From: Alitta virens
Taxonomy: Eukaryota; Annelida; Polychaeta; Phyllodocida; Nereididae
NCBI GenBank assembly: GCA_932294295.1
Contig: OW028585.1
Coordinates: forward strand, 13,300,771 to 13,364,770
DNA: 64,000 nt
Direction of reading: 5' to 3'
Both the position numbers and the translations under genes were made by a program. Shown in pieces: positions 20,511-34,400 of the stretch. The notes beneath the pieces were generated by a model, which was not told the DNA's origin, did not search any database, and worked only from the letters and a program-made list of their open reading frames with translations. Every line of letters starts with the position of its first letter. Within the stretch, counting starts at the first letter, position 1.

Positions 20511-22930
20511 ACAAAAATAAATGATAACTTCTACTTAAAGAAATGTGATGCTATACACAAAAAATGCAAATGGATGAGTAATGGAACTTTACGCTCAATA
20601 AAAATTAAAGATAAACAATATATTTTACTTAACTCCACACCTATAAATGATCATAATTATGCAGGCAGGAAAATAAATTTTCAAACATATAGTAAAATAC
20701 TGACAAGTATAATAAGGAAAGCTAAAAGTAACTATTATCATAGTCAATTTCAGTAATTTAAGAATGTCATGAGGAAAACTTGGACTACTATTAATGAACT
20801 GTTAAATAAAACAGAATTACCAGAAAAATTTCTCATAGGTGATGAACTTATTTCAGACAAATCGTTAATTGTTAACAAGTTTAACCAATACTTGTTGAAA
20901 TGGGTGCCACATTAGCAGATAAAATAGTCATGCCACCTAATAAGTCGTATAAAGATCACTTAACAAATACTTTTTCTCAAATTTTTAATTTTGAACCCTA
21001 TTGATGAAAACACCGTAACAAAGGTAATTGAATCTCTTAAACCTAAACGTAGTCTAATAAATTGTTAAGAAATTTAAAAGAAGAAATTGCTTACTCCCTA
21101 ACACCATTAATAAATAAATCTTTAGAACAAAGCATTTTCCCCGACCTATTAAAAATAGCTAAAGTGACACCACTGCATAAAAAAGATAATGATCAGATAT
21201 TTGACAATTATAGACCCATATCAATTCTACCCAGTGTATCAAAGGTCTCTGAGAGGATAATGCACAATCAAATCTATAAGTTTTTCACTGATAATAAGTT
21301 ATTTTACACTAGTCAATATGGATTCAGAAACTCTCACTCAACAGAATTAGCAGCACTAGAGATGGTCAATAGAATAATTATCGACATGGACAATAACAAA
21401 CCACCTATTAATATTTATTTAGATCTCTCAAAGGCCTTTGATACCCTGAACCATAACGTATTATTACATAAATTATCATACTATGGAATAAGAAATATAT
21501 CATATGATCTTTTAAAGTTATCTTTGTAATCATAAGCAATATGTAGAATTTAATGACAATATGTCAAAATCTTTGACTGTTACATGTGGTGTTCCACAAG
21601 ACTCTATATTAGGTCCTCTTCTTTTTATCATCTATATAAATGACATTGTTTCAGCTACTAATAAATTTTGATGATACTACTCTGTCAGCTACATTAAATA
21701 CTTTTGGAAATGAAAATGAAATTAATGAAAATATAAATTATGAACTAAATTGTATATTGAATTGGTTAAAATTAAACAAGCTCTCTCTAAATTTAAATAA
21801 GACAAAAGCCATGATCTTTCATACTATCCAGTGAAATATCACTTTGCCAAATCTTAGCATCGATAACACAAACATAGAATTTGTTGATAAGTTTAATTTT
21901 CTAGGCCTCCTAATAGATAAACATTTAAAATGGAAACATCACATTGACATAGTAGCCAAAAAGATATCCAAAACTATCGGAGTAATGACTAAATTAAAAA
22001 ACTGTCTACCATCAAACACTCTACTTACAATCTATAATTCACTATTTCAAGCATATATAAATTATGGCATCATCATATGGGGTTTGAAATCCAATAAACT
22101 GTCTAATCTACAAAAAAGAACTATAAGGATTATAGCTAAAGCTAAATATAACCAACATACAAACCCACTCTTTAGACAATTCAATGTTCTAAAAATCCAT
22201 GACCTATGTGCGCTGCATGATTTAAAATTCTGTTTCAAATTAAAGAATAACTTGCTTCCTCAATATTATCCGAATCATTCTTCTCTCAAAATTATTGTCA
22301 TCCTTACCTCACCCATCAATCAAGTGATCTTCGTTTGCCTGCTGTGAGACATGACTTCGCAAGAAATGGCATGAGTTACAGGTATCTAGTAATATATACA
22401 ACAATATGGATATAAATTTCAAAGAAAAAAGATTAACACATAATTTAGATGGCTTTAAAACCTATATTAAAAGAAAATTTATGGCATTGTATAATATAAA
22501 TTGTTATATTCCAAATTGTTATTCATGTGGCCGTTAGTCTCCTCCTGTGATCCAAACACTGCACAACTGATACTCAACTCCAACATGTATGTAATTATCA
22601 TCATTTAAAATTGTTTCTATTTATTTATTTTTTATTTTTTTAATGTTATTTATATACTAGCTGCATAACAATAGCATGCCTTCCTATCGATAATTTATTA
22701 ATATTTCAATGCTTTAAAATATGAACTAATGAATTAATAATATTGAATATATGTATAATCTTTTTTTTCTTTTTTTTTCACAAGGTGGCTCCCTCGACAG
22801 CGGCATTTATTGCCTTAGAGGGAGTCTCCTTGCTCCACTCTAAGAATAAATTATTAATTGTTATAATATGTAATTACTGTTATATGATATTTAAGGAGCC
22901 AATAAAAACTGTGTCATTGTCATTGTCATG
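20510..22930 (+). pseudogene. Decayed non-LTR retrotransposon reverse transcriptase, 5'-truncated
   Basis: The readable frames in order are 20499-20756 (linker before the RT), 21062-21529 (RT motifs including NYRPISILPSVSK, the QYGFR segment, and the DLSKAFDTLNH aspartate motif), about 21530-21660 (CGVPQDSILGPLLF then the INDI segment), 21640-21834 (DD motif as NFDDTT, then LSLNLNKTKAM), 21844-22347 (thumb region with NFLGLLIDKHLKWKHHI) and about 22440-22537 (C terminus ending CYSCGR and stop). At least five frameshifts or stops separate these. The endonuclease half is missing. The 3' end near 22905-22930 is a short TCATTG repeat, as in CR1/L2-type elements. Dead copy. Confidence 0.92.
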
Positions 22931-23294
22931 TCTCACAATGTAACCATTGTGTAATTTAGAATGTAGATTCCCAATCTTCGGATTCATAATAATCGATGAA
23001 TTTACCTTTCGGAGAATTCTAAAATATCCATGCAATAATTTTCGGCGACCTCTCATTGTCTTTGAATTCTGCTGAAGATAAATTCGTTATTGTAATTGCT
23101 TTGTACCACTGAACCCCAATATTTTTTATTGTTAATGTGATATTTTTCGTTTTTCATTAATTACGATTCATAGAAAAATAGCGCTCCGTCTACAATTTGT
23201 CTACTGAATTAATTACTGACTTAATACGTGAAGATATGAGCTTTAAAAATGTTAGAATTTTGTAAATAGAATTGCCTGCACTCGCTGCACAATT

Positions 23295-23390
23295 AAAATA
23301 TTAGGAAAATAATGAATGGAAAAAAATGATCGAGTAAAATAGGCCCTTCATTTTGCTGCCAAGTTAGTATCTATTGTATAAAACACAGCC

Positions 23391-23426
<36 letters not shown>

Positions 23427-23610
23427 TAGAGCCACGAGGCTAGCCAAATTTTGTCCCAAATCTGGCTCAGCCATACTGCACTTTTTCCTTCTTCTTTCCT
23501 TTTTTTGCAAATTTATCTATTTATTTAAAAAAGTGTAGTGTTTCTGCTTGGCTGTGTATGAGGTATGGATGGACCTGTCAACTGCCAGAGGTCAAGGCAA
23601 AAATACTTGC
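23295..23610 (+). repeat. Direct repeat copy 1 (second copy 24535-24800)
   Basis: Shares AATGAATGGAAAAAA, GTAAAATAGGCCCTTCATTT, a TA microsatellite, an ACGAGGC segment, a TATCTATTTATTTAAA segment and GTGGACCTGTCAACYGCCAG with the second copy about 1.24 kb downstream. The two differ at scattered positions. Confidence 0.85.
23397..23424. repeat. TA dinucleotide microsatellite
   Basis: About 14 TA units within direct repeat copy 1. A shorter run lies at 24625-24640 in copy 2. Confidence 0.9.
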
Positions 23611-23923
23611 CTCCTGGTGAGGACTTACAAAACTACTACAACTATAACTACTGGTGAAGGTTATTGGAACAACTGATGTGACTGGTGCTGTCCTCTGGTG
23701 TACTATATTGCATAGCAACTATGTTACAGAGCACATGTATGATGTCGTTTACTTCCAGCATGAGGCGGGATAATGATAACAATATATCATTTCTTGAATA
23801 ATTAAGTTACACCAAGCATTAAGTGGTAACAAAAGCAAAATTGCAAATATTCAGCTGAAATATTGAAAATCGTTTTTACCTAGAATTGCAACTTTTTGTC
23901 GTTGCTATATTTAAAAGGTACGG

Positions 23924-24046
23924 AAGCCATTTTAGGACATGAGATAAAATTACTAAATTGTATATACAAAATACACTAAAAAACACTAAATTGTATTTAT
24001 GAAATACTAAATTGTATAAATGAGATACTAAATTGTACAAACAGAT
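23924..24046 (-). repeat. AT-rich minisatellite, inverted partner of 25433-25645
   Basis: Begins GCCATTTTAGGACATGAG and continues with degenerate ACTAAATTGTATAAACGAAAT units. The inverse arrangement, units then CTCATGTCCTAAAATGGC, is found at 25433-25640 and in reduced form at 9275-9345, so this is one repeat family in both orientations. Confidence 0.8.
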
Positions 24047-24534
24047 AGTGTGTGTCTGACTTTAATTGACAATTTTTAACATGGGTTTCCATGGTAGATA
24101 CTCAATTATTGGTATTAACAAACATACCTAGAAAATAATTTTTTTTTTTTTAGCATTAGTGCAGTATTAATTTTACCAGTATACTTTTGTGTTTAGTGTA
24201 TACTTTTGTTTTTACTGTGCAATAGTTTTTTTTAATATTATATGTCTAGCCGGAATCCTGACTTCTGATTGGTTGAGAGCCATGCAATAGGTATTTTCTA
24301 AGTAAAATCAAATCATTATACATTCCTTCAATGAATGAAGGTTAATTACACTGTAACAATAACTAAATTGTATTTGCCGCATTTTGCGTAACAGGTAATT
24401 GCGTTTGCGTATCTAAAATGTAAACAACCGTTTTCACTAAAAAAATGTACGTTTTGTTGTCCATTGAAATTAAAACTGTTTTGGGTGCCAATATAACTAT
24501 GTACATGTGTAAATAATGATAACAATATTATAGA

Positions 24535-24800
24535 AAATAATGAATGGAAAAAATAATCAAGTAAAATAGGCCCTTCATTTTGCTGCCAAATTAGTATCTA
24601 TTGTACAAAACACAGTCCCTTTTATATATATATATATATAGAAGTATAGCAACGAGGCTCGCGAGCTCGCTTAATTTGGTCACAAATCTGTACTTTTTCC
24701 TTCTTGTTTTTCTTGCAAATTTATCTATTTATTTAAACTAATTGTAGTATTTCTGCTTGGTTGTGTATGAGGTCCAGGTGGACCTGTCAACCGCCAGAGG
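24535..24800 (+). repeat. Direct repeat copy 2
   Basis: Matches 23295-23610 as described there, with the AT microsatellite shortened and a GCGAGCTCGC insertion near 24660. Confidence 0.8.
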
Positions 24801-25432
24801 TCAGGAGAATATTCCACGAAAGTATGAATGAGATTTCTTGACTCGGCATACACTCTCTGGTCATCACCGGGTTTTTTTTTTCTCTTTTGCTGTTGCCAAG
24901 CTGAATTTTTAGTCCTTCAAACCCTAATTTGCATATCATAATCGCCAACCTGTATCATATTTTTTGGTAATTTCTTTTTCATGTTTCAACCTATAGATTT
25001 TGTGTGGTTCATTAAAGTATCATGTAGTCATTGCATCCACTACTAGAACCTTTTGTGACCATTATCTTCATTAGCAGTTGAATGCAATTGATGTCAATGA
25101 TCAATCTATCCACATTAAAATTTTCTAAAATAGAAAGTAGTTGTCTATCGGCAAAAGTGGTAGGGTGGGCAAGTATGATTAATTTAATGACATCTCGATC
25201 CATGCTAACTGCTAATTCCATATTATTGTATACAGCAGAAGTGTTACATTTTAATTGCCAATTATAAACATAAAAAATGGAAGATAATAAAATAAGTATT
25301 GACTGGTTTTATTTGGGCCATATCATCCATCCTGAAATTATCAATGTTTGGCCTAAAATTGTAGGCTAAACTAACACATGTAGATTCGTTTTAGTGTGTT
25401 GTTTGTTTCTGCAATTATTACGTTGTTTGTAA

Positions 25433-25603
25433 AATTTAGTATTTCGTATATACAATTTAGTATTTCGTTTATGCAATTTAGTATTTCGTATATATACAAT
25501 TTAGTATTTTATTTATACAATTTAGTATTTAATATATTGAATTTAGTATTTTGTATACGTACAATTAAGTATTTCTTTTATAAAATTTACTATATTGTTT
25601 ATA
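25433..25603 (+). repeat. Eight-unit 21-bp minisatellite, AATTTAGTATTTCGTATATAC
   Basis: Eight consecutive units starting AATTTAGTATTT with diverging second halves. They are followed at 25617-25640 by TCCTCATGTCCTAAAATGGC. Confidence 0.9.
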
Positions 25604-27279
25604 AAATGTCTTTTTTTTCCTCATGTCCTAAAATGGCTTGCTTAGAAAGGAGATAATGTATTGCATGGGGTTATCCCTAGCCAAGCAAGCATGGCCCTCA
25701 TTGCGGCCATGCAGCAGTCTTTATATTTTTTTTTTGTGGGATTCTATGTGCACACGGTCATACAGCATTTTAACCTATCCGAATCAATTGTATGCTCAAA
25801 AATAATAAGTGCACATGCTATTACTAATCTTGACTTGCTGTTATTTTTCAGCAATCATAATTTTCATGCAGTGAATCAGCAATTTCAACTTCTGCTTTTC
25901 AAACATTTTAAGTGTTATCACCGAATGAATTAGTCATCACCAAATTATTTTCAATGATGTGAAATAAAGATAGCATGCAGTGATGCGTGTATATTGTCCA
26001 ATCTGAATATTTATCAGCCTGGTGAAAATACCGAACAAAATTACAGGTCTGCTGCCAGGCTAGGTTAGCCCTACTATAGCCAATTTGACAGCAGGATATT
26101 TCTCCATTTCTGGATATTGCTTAATATGTAATGATTTGTTATTTCATAAAAATAATATTGTGTTATATATTGCAAATATTCAGCTGAAATATTGAAAATT
26201 GTATTTACCTAGAATTGCAAGTTTTAGCTGGTGAACCTTCCTGCTCTTTTCTGAAGTTCTTTTTAGCAACTTAAGCTTTCTTAAGGTTGCATTGCTGTGG
26301 GGCTACATCCCTTAATTATTGCGTTTCCATAGTGACCACCCCCCCCCTTCCGTCACACTTCACTGATTTTGATTAGCCCCTTAAGTTTCTTCTGCTAAAT
26401 TGTTAGAGTGGAATATATGTTGCTGTGCACAGCTGTGCAATGAATAGATGTGGATGCACAAAGTTGTATATTAAATTGGAATTGTTTATTTTAATTAATT
26501 AATTCATATTTTGATAATGTGTCAAAATTTCAATTTTATATCAATATCCAGTACAAATTTTATCTTGATGATTGTTGGTAGTCTTTTTCACAATTTAATC
26601 CAATATCATACGTATATGTCTGTCAAAGAGTTGAAATTGCAAAAAGGGCATGCAGGTAGTTATCTCACACAATGTAAACCCCCCCCCCCCCCTAAAACCC
26701 AAAACCTCCAGTAGAAATAGACAGTGCATGAACTAACGTGATTGCAATGTCATAAAAACTGTTTTTTTTTTGTAATAGAGAAAAATAACTGCAACTGTAT
26801 AAAACTCCCGCAAGTATTCATTATCGAGATTCCCTGCTTCTGGCAAAAAATTAAAGAACAAAATTCGGACCATATAATATATTATATCTTCCCTTGGGCA
26901 AGAACGCCCTATACCCCCTTAATTATAATTAAATCAACTGGACTTAAGGAGTACTTAATTATACAAAGGAGTATTCTCCCTAAACAGGTTCCCAAGAATT
27001 TTAAAATTAGTTTTGATATTATTATATGCCTAAATTTTATGTTAAACAGGTTTCTATAATTCATTTAAATTTGTATTGGAGTTTATATGTTATCAACTAA
27101 TTTCTTGACCAGAAATAAGTTACAACTATTCTAAATTCCGACCAGAAACCTGGCGATTAAATCATCATTATAAAACTATAACATTTATACAATCTTTCAA
27201 ATGAATTAATTTCATTGTTATTTTGTGTACATCTCCCCTCCCCCTCTACCACAAGCCACAACTAGCCAAGTGCTAGGAG

Positions 27280-27526
27280 ATGGAGTTGCTGTATTGAAGT
27301 ACGCTCCGTCCGCGCTCCCCGCAAGCCGGTCGGTCTGTCTGGTCCACTTTTTATCGAGTTCAGCGAAGCCGGATGTGGGAGGAGAGGTCTGCGCATGCGC
27401 GTCAGATTGTCAAACTTGGCAATTTCCGAAATGTAGACGAGTACTTTCTTTCTAAATATGATTGTATTTTGTCGCACGGAGGACTTTTAAGAAGGGTCTT
27501 GCTGCATTTGATGACTTATTATTTAC
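27280..27526 (+). promoter_or_regulatory. DNAJC13: Likely DNAJC13 promoter and 5' noncoding exon 1
   Basis: This is a CpG-rich island in AT-rich surroundings, about 1 kb upstream of the DNAJC13 start codon. It holds an NRF1-type palindrome TGCGCATGCGC (27390-27400) and an ETS-like CCGGATGTGG (27369-27378). A good splice donor, GTAAGT, at 27527-27532 could end a noncoding first exon that joins the acceptor at 28461-28462. A GTCACATGAT word lies near 27789. The transcription start is not determined, and coding frames across this island look spurious. Confidence 0.5.
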
Positions 27527-28462
27527 GTAAGTTGTGTAAAATAAAATTGTCATGGCCGTTTTTAGTTTGTAAGATGTAGAAAACGTCTTCGAACTGACGG
27601 AGATTTTGACAGTTTGTCTTTTTTTTTTCACGCCACATTTACTGTGAAATAGTGTGATTTCTTAAATAAGATGTTAAAATCACTTGTAACAAAATGGCTG
27701 TAAAATATTCTATATAATCAGGTATGAGGAATTAGGTGTTTGCGGGTCTTAGTCTTAAAATCGGGTGCAACCAGTTAATGACTTCCCTGTCACATGATCC
27801 TGTCAAACAAATGTTGTGATTGGATCATTGTGACACGCCTCCAAAAATAACATCAGGATATATATGTCATCTAAAGTTGACTGTAGTTACTGGTCTTACC
27901 TAATATGACTGACAAATATTCGTCATGAACAATGTAATAGTTTTGTGATGGAAAATTGTGCTGATTAATTTTGTGTATTCTGATAGTTCAGTTAGAAAAT
28001 TTGGCATCTGTAGGGGTTCAATATTTTGACGGGTGTGATATTTTATCTTGTGGGGACGAAAGCGCATTTTGCAGCTTCCTGCTATTTCTTTGGGAATTCT
28101 GATGGGAGAATTAGGAATGAGCAAATACTCTAGATTTGACAGGTTTCTGTTGTTAACTCTTTCAATTACCTCGTTGTTGTGTCATCTGGATCGCAGGTTA
28201 CCTGGATAATTCGGTATTTTTTGGCAAGGTGTCACAGGTCTGTATTTTGGTGAGGTACGACAGGTTAGGGGGAAGGGTTAAAGAATACGTATTTTTGTCT
28301 GAACATTTTCTGAGGGAAAAATTGGAGGGGGGGGGGTGGTTGTTGGGAATGGCTCAGTTGTCTGGGGTAGACAACCAATACCTATACTGGAGGTGCCCAT
28401 ATTTCATGTTCATTTGAATAATCATGTGAGAATGTATATAATTTTTAATGTACACGTTTCAG

Positions 28463-31400
28463 ACAGACGCAATCATGGCTGCTGACATGAAAGAAAACCA
28501 AGATGTGGCCTGTTACTTTATCACAAAGCATTCTTGGAAGGGAAAGTAAGTGATTGTTCAGTTTTGCCTTTTGTTAATTAGAACTTAGGCCTGTTTAAGG
28601 TAGTGATCAATTGGTGTTGCCTGCTACAGCCTCTCCATTATCTAGGACGAAAAAAAATTGTATAATTTGTGAAATAAAAATCATTTGTATTTGGGCTGCT
28701 ATTGTAAATTTATGTGTATTTTTTCTGTGTCATATTCTTTAAAGAAAAAAAGAGAGAGTGATAGACCTCTATTTATTAACAATTAAAATGAAATCTTTAA
28801 AATAAACTTCTTGAATGATGTATGTTTGCTGTGATGATGTATTTATCCTGGAAAATATTTCATGACACTAAATCTTACGGTTTTTATAGGTATAAACGGA
28901 TATTTTCCGTGGGCACTCATGGAATTTCTACTTACAACCCTTCCAACATGGAGGTCACAAATCAGGTAATTTATGCATTCTCCCAAAAGAGTTGAGAAAG
29001 GCTAAAGCTAGAACAGGCCTGCCAAGGATGAAAATTGAAATGTCGGGAGCTCGTTGAAAATAGCTGAAAGAAAACCCCATTACTTCACATCATGAGATTT
29101 TATTGTGTTACTTGGACCTACATGTCATAAGAAACAATAGAAATTTCCGTTATATGGATTTATAAATGGACTTACATGCATTGTTCATATAAACATCCAA
29201 TAAACATCATTCAATGTTAACTTTGGGATTTGAGATCTTCGCTCTATGATAACAAAATACAGAAGAAACAAAGCTTTCACTAAATGAGCATACACGTAAT
29301 ATTTATCTAAATTTGTTGTGTGTTTTTTTATTCTCTCATTAATGCTTTTAAAAATAACCAAAGCCTCTTGATACTGTAGTTTATTTCAGACTACATTATT
29401 AATATAACGTAAATTTGTTAAGCCCTACAAGTATTTAAATAAACATTCTTGTGCGCTTTACAATAGTAAAGATAAAATAGAGAATTAAAATCAGGATATT
29501 ACAAATTTAAAGTACTCAAGTTACATAAAATGTCTTAAATAACTTAATAGCATTAAAAGTTCAGCAATTGAAAGCTCTTTTAAACAACTAAGTCTTTATG
29601 GCACGCCTAAAAGTCTTAAAATTGTCAATACAGCGTATGACACATGGAAGATTGCTCCAGAGTCTTGGTCTAGCCACACAAAAGATCTGTCTTCAAAAGT
29701 TGCCTGGACTACTTGTATTTTGCTGGTCTAATTTCTGATTTAACTTGTAATTAAATAATTGGAATGAAGCCCCGATTGTTCAGAATGTCGATCCTGTTTG
29801 GGGCAAGTGATAATTAGAGGAAAATTATACAAAACTTTTATGATTATTTTATGTGTGTTTAAAATGACCAAGTCAGGCTTTCTGGTATGCACATAGTTCT
29901 GGTGAAACCCTGGATGTTATTATTAGTTAATTCACATCTTCTTATCTATCATTTTAGTGGCCGTACGAAGAGTTCATCAGTATCGTTCCCAATACGAAGA
30001 CTGCAAATTCAAATGAGTTTATCATCGCGATGAAAAAAGGTCAAAAGAAAACGGACACCATGAAGTTTTCTACCGATCACAGAGCTGACCTTCTTACCGA
30101 AGCTTTGGTAAGTTCTCTTATGTAATTCCGAGACTTCGTAAATTTTAGAATTCAGTATTTTGCGGCTGTTTCAGTCTTTCCGAGATTCATGATGTTAATG
30201 TTGTATTTCAGAAATTTAGAAATAAGTTTGCTGAGAGGAATGCTTCCACAAGGGTAAGTAACATTTATAGTGTTGGTCTCAACATGCAATTAGATATGAA
30301 TAGTCATAGGCATTTTACACTGGTGGTGAACTATATACTTCGAGTATTTTCCTCGAATTTGGCAACTCCCAATTCGCATAACGCATTTCAGTCAAGTGTG
30401 CTGAATCGCAGTATGATGGTGTCCTTATTGATCTCTATTCATTTATATCAGTTTTTATCATCTTAATCAGTTTGTCTGAGATTATCAATGTAAGTTACAG
30501 GAAGTACACAAAGCTCGATAAAGGCTGCGATTTATTGGGTCCCTAAGTGTGACTACATGGTCGTCCCAAAATTTAGACAACCTTGATAATTAAACCATTT
30601 CAGAAATTCACGAGAGCGACCACAATTGGGAAAATTTAAAGGAACAGATTTTCGTTCTACAAAATATATTCCAGTCATTGAAAATATAAAGAATTTAGTG
30701 TTTGCAATGATAATGCATTTGGTGTCATGCTGACGTTAAATACTTTGTTTTGCAGCGATTCAACGCTTACAAATATCATTGGTCGGACAACCGTGTTCCT
30801 GTGATTCTGGAGGTTAACAATGGATCTTTAGACCAAATAGATCCTGCCAATCATCGCTTGTTAGCTTCGTATCACTACAAGGATGTGGAAGCCATGATGC
30901 TGGTGAGTTGACCAGAGAGTGACTCTTTGGTGCAATGGTTAATGTTCTGGCTTTTAGTCCCAGGGACCAAAGTTCGATTCCTGCTCCAAGAGAATTGGGA
31001 CGCTAGTTGATGACAAAATTCTTATTATTTTGTAAAATTTCTTTTCAAAAACTGTGTGGTGTTAAATTTATGGTATTGAGTGACACGCTCTTAAGGGCAC
31101 TCTTCTTGAGTGTAGAACACCGATCACTAGGTCCATGCAGTATTGAACGGTTTACCTTCTGCTGGAGAATTTATGCAAAGATGAGCCATAATTTTCAATA
31201 GCTTTATGCTGTCTTCCTCAGTGGCATTGTGACAGGCACTCGTAATTAGAACTTAAGATAGAGTTTAGAATGTACTAGGTAGCAGCACTAGTACGGTCAA
31301 CACACCACAGATTAGCCAGATCATGCAATCTCGTAAGTAGGACGCGCTCATTGCCCATCATGCATGCTGAGGAAAGGAGGCGGTTTGTTAAGTGAGCTAA

Positions 31401-34400
31401 TGACGTACGAACAGAGGACAATCGGCGACAATTGAGTGACATCATACTGGCCACTTATGACGTCATTGGACATCGAACCTTCATTCAGATTGATCAGCTT
31501 TTGTTGACGTTGTAAATTTGTGATAATTTGCTTTATTCGCACACTATGACACTAGCTTACTCTGAAATCATTTGGAAATGACATTTTAACTATTTTAACT
31601 GTCAAGTTGAAGAAACTACGGGCTGGACAGAGCTATATCAAAATTAAATTTTTATCCACTAGGGGCGTTGGAAGTTTGCGCCTACTACTCCCAGAATGCT
31701 TGGCCTGACGGGAATTCTGGGGGGGAGTAGGCGCATCATTTACAATGTGAAGTATAGGGAGTGGCGCTTCTTGGTAATAATCTGTGAACACACAGGTGTA
31801 CATGTCACTTAAATAAAAAATTGTTGAGTTGTACACACATTTACGTTTTGTTTGTAGGTCTCGGAATACCCAGGAGGCTTTGCAATCATGAACCATGGTT
31901 TTGGACGATTGGTAAGATCTGTGTGAAATCTTCTATTAGTGAATATTCTGGTTAAGATGGAAATGAAAAAGGGTGTAATTTAAATCCATAATTGTCTAGT
32001 ACACTCGGAATCAGCAAAATTCGCCTATGATCAAAATTTGCCACCTTCATCAGTGTTCCAGCTAGGATTTGAACAGGGCATAGCTCACAAGAATATTAGG
32101 GCACCTAAATAGACTCATAAAGGTCGCCCAGCTAGTTGAAACTCAAAAAAAGAAACAAAAAAGATCTTCACTTAATTTCGGGCTATTTGTGGATCGTCTT
32201 GGTATTAAAATATTGCTAGTTACACAAAACAATTCAGATTACAAGCTATAATATATTTTGGGAGTTTCAGGGTAGCAAATTATGCTGATTATGGCTAATT
32301 TTGCTGATTCCTAGTGTAATATTCAATTTGCAATTATGTTTCTCTCCTGTATTGTATATAATTTCCTTTGTATTTAAAGTCTATGAAAAATTAATTGAAA
32401 ACGTCAATACTTGACACCTAAATTGAAAAATTTAATTTTTACAGAGAAAATATTTTGTTGAAGGCAATGAAAAAATATTGAGAAGTGTAAAAACTTTCAG
32501 GCCTGACTGATTTATTTTATATCACCTGTTATTACTTTAGACTCTGCTTTATGCATTAAAACTCATGACATATCAAACTTGCCATTTCGTTATTCTTAAC
32601 ACCATACTTACTGGATTTTTTCAGCATCTTTTTGCCCTGGAACAAAGAGACGAATTAGTGAAAGCCATACAAGAAGCGGCCGCTGCATATATTGGTATCG
32701 GAGTCAGATACCTTAACCCCATCTCGTTCGACCAATTTAATACTACAAGAATGGGTACCTACAGGTATTTATACGTTTTTTAACTTCTTTTTTTATCGTT
32801 AGCTTGGACCACAGGCGCGGTCCAGCTGGCATCAATGCGTTGTCAAGACATAATAATAAGAAGGTACCACTCTCATGCACTGAGTGAGTTGACTTGGCCT
32901 CATACAAAGGCTCAATGCTCTAACTACACTGAACATAAACATCTGATTCTTTTGTAACATAAAGTAAGCAATATTTCCTACTGTTCTGAATCGACAATAC
33001 AGTGGTTATTTACGCAATTTAAACTGTTATCAGACAATTTTCGAACGTGAATACATGCGATCGCGACAGTCATGCGGACAGAATGTAGGTCATTCAGACA
33101 AGCAGCTGAGGCACCCACAGGGTTTATTAGGGAAAACCCTATTGCCTAGTAGGCCTCTGATGGGCTGCAAATGGTCGCGGACCTGATTTAGAGCAGGGCG
33201 GACGTAATTGGCGATACCAGTGACCTAGATTCTGTCCGCAAGACCGTCGCCACAGAATTTTGAGTGCTCCACCTTCCTTTCTTATATATCTTGACACTCC
33301 AGCTTCTGCTGGAGGGCGCCTGTGCTTGGACGATGTAACCCCTTGAAATTACCACCTCCAGGGTTCATAGACGCGTCCCGTGTGGAGCTGGATTGCCCAC
33401 GCAGGGCTCTAGAACTTGGTAGCCACTGTGAAAATCGAGGGAAATCTGGAAAACTGATCTCAGCTTTTCCAGACCAGGAAATTGGGCAAAAGCAAAAGCT
33501 TCTAAAATCAGGGAAACCTCAGGAATTTTTCTGATAAAAGATGATTTGAACAGAATCATGGTTTTGAATTAGTTACATGGATCTTTTGATGAATGACATA
33601 ATGAAGCATCTGGTGCTCATCAATACCTCGTTAGGGCTGTTCCATTTAAAAAAAGGGGGGGGGGTGGGCAGGAAGGTTTTTGAAGAAGCGGGGAGGGGGG
33701 GTTCTCCAAAAGAAGGGGAGGGGGTTTGGTTGACCAGTATTTTCTTAATATCTAAATGTAGAAAAAAGAGGGTTCTGACAACAAACAAAAAATGGGGGTC
33801 TAAAATTTTCCTATCCAACTCCTCCTCTTTTTAAAATGGAACAGCCCTAAATTGCATTGAATGAGATTTCTAACAAACTGATGACAATGGCCAATAATTA
33901 TTTATGCGATATCTTACACGATACTAACTCCACTCATATGCTAATATAAACAACATGTGCCACATATTGATTACCAATATTTCTGTGTGGTTGATTAATG
34001 AAGGGCTTTGCACCAAAAAAGACAGTGGAGACACCTAGGGGATATGCACTAGTTGTCTCATGGAAAGTTGGTCCCACAGTATTACACTATTTGCCTGTCT
34101 ATAGTTACTGGAAAAGCCCTTTCTTTTAGAATTCTTATTAATTGATTGCGATTTATTTTACAGTACTGACGAAGCTCTGACTTCATACGTTGAGTTCGTC
34201 GTTCAGAAAATCAGTCCTCGACATCTGGACCCCATTCGACGCACTCTGTGTCTTAGTGAAACTTGCTTAATTGAAAGGGATCCAGCGACCTATAATGTGT
34301 GCACCCTTAAACCTCTCTGTGATGTAAGTATTGTATTGTATTGTATTTGATTTTGTTGTTAACCCTCAGCTATTTCTTGCCGAGGGTTTATTACAATGGT

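Larger units (their letters stand above)
22931..27270. other. Repeat-rich gene-free interval
   Basis: No gene is supported. It includes a direct repeat pair, an inverted pair of AT-rich minisatellites and TA microsatellites, listed separately. The frames at 25396-25656 and 25661-25933 are translations of these repeats, and the 26742-27059 frame shows no domain. Confidence 0.5.

Noticed and set aside
25396..25933. Two adjacent plus-strand frames as a membrane protein gene
   Set aside because: The first is minisatellite translation (repeated FSISYIQ-type words); the second has no domain and no splice link.
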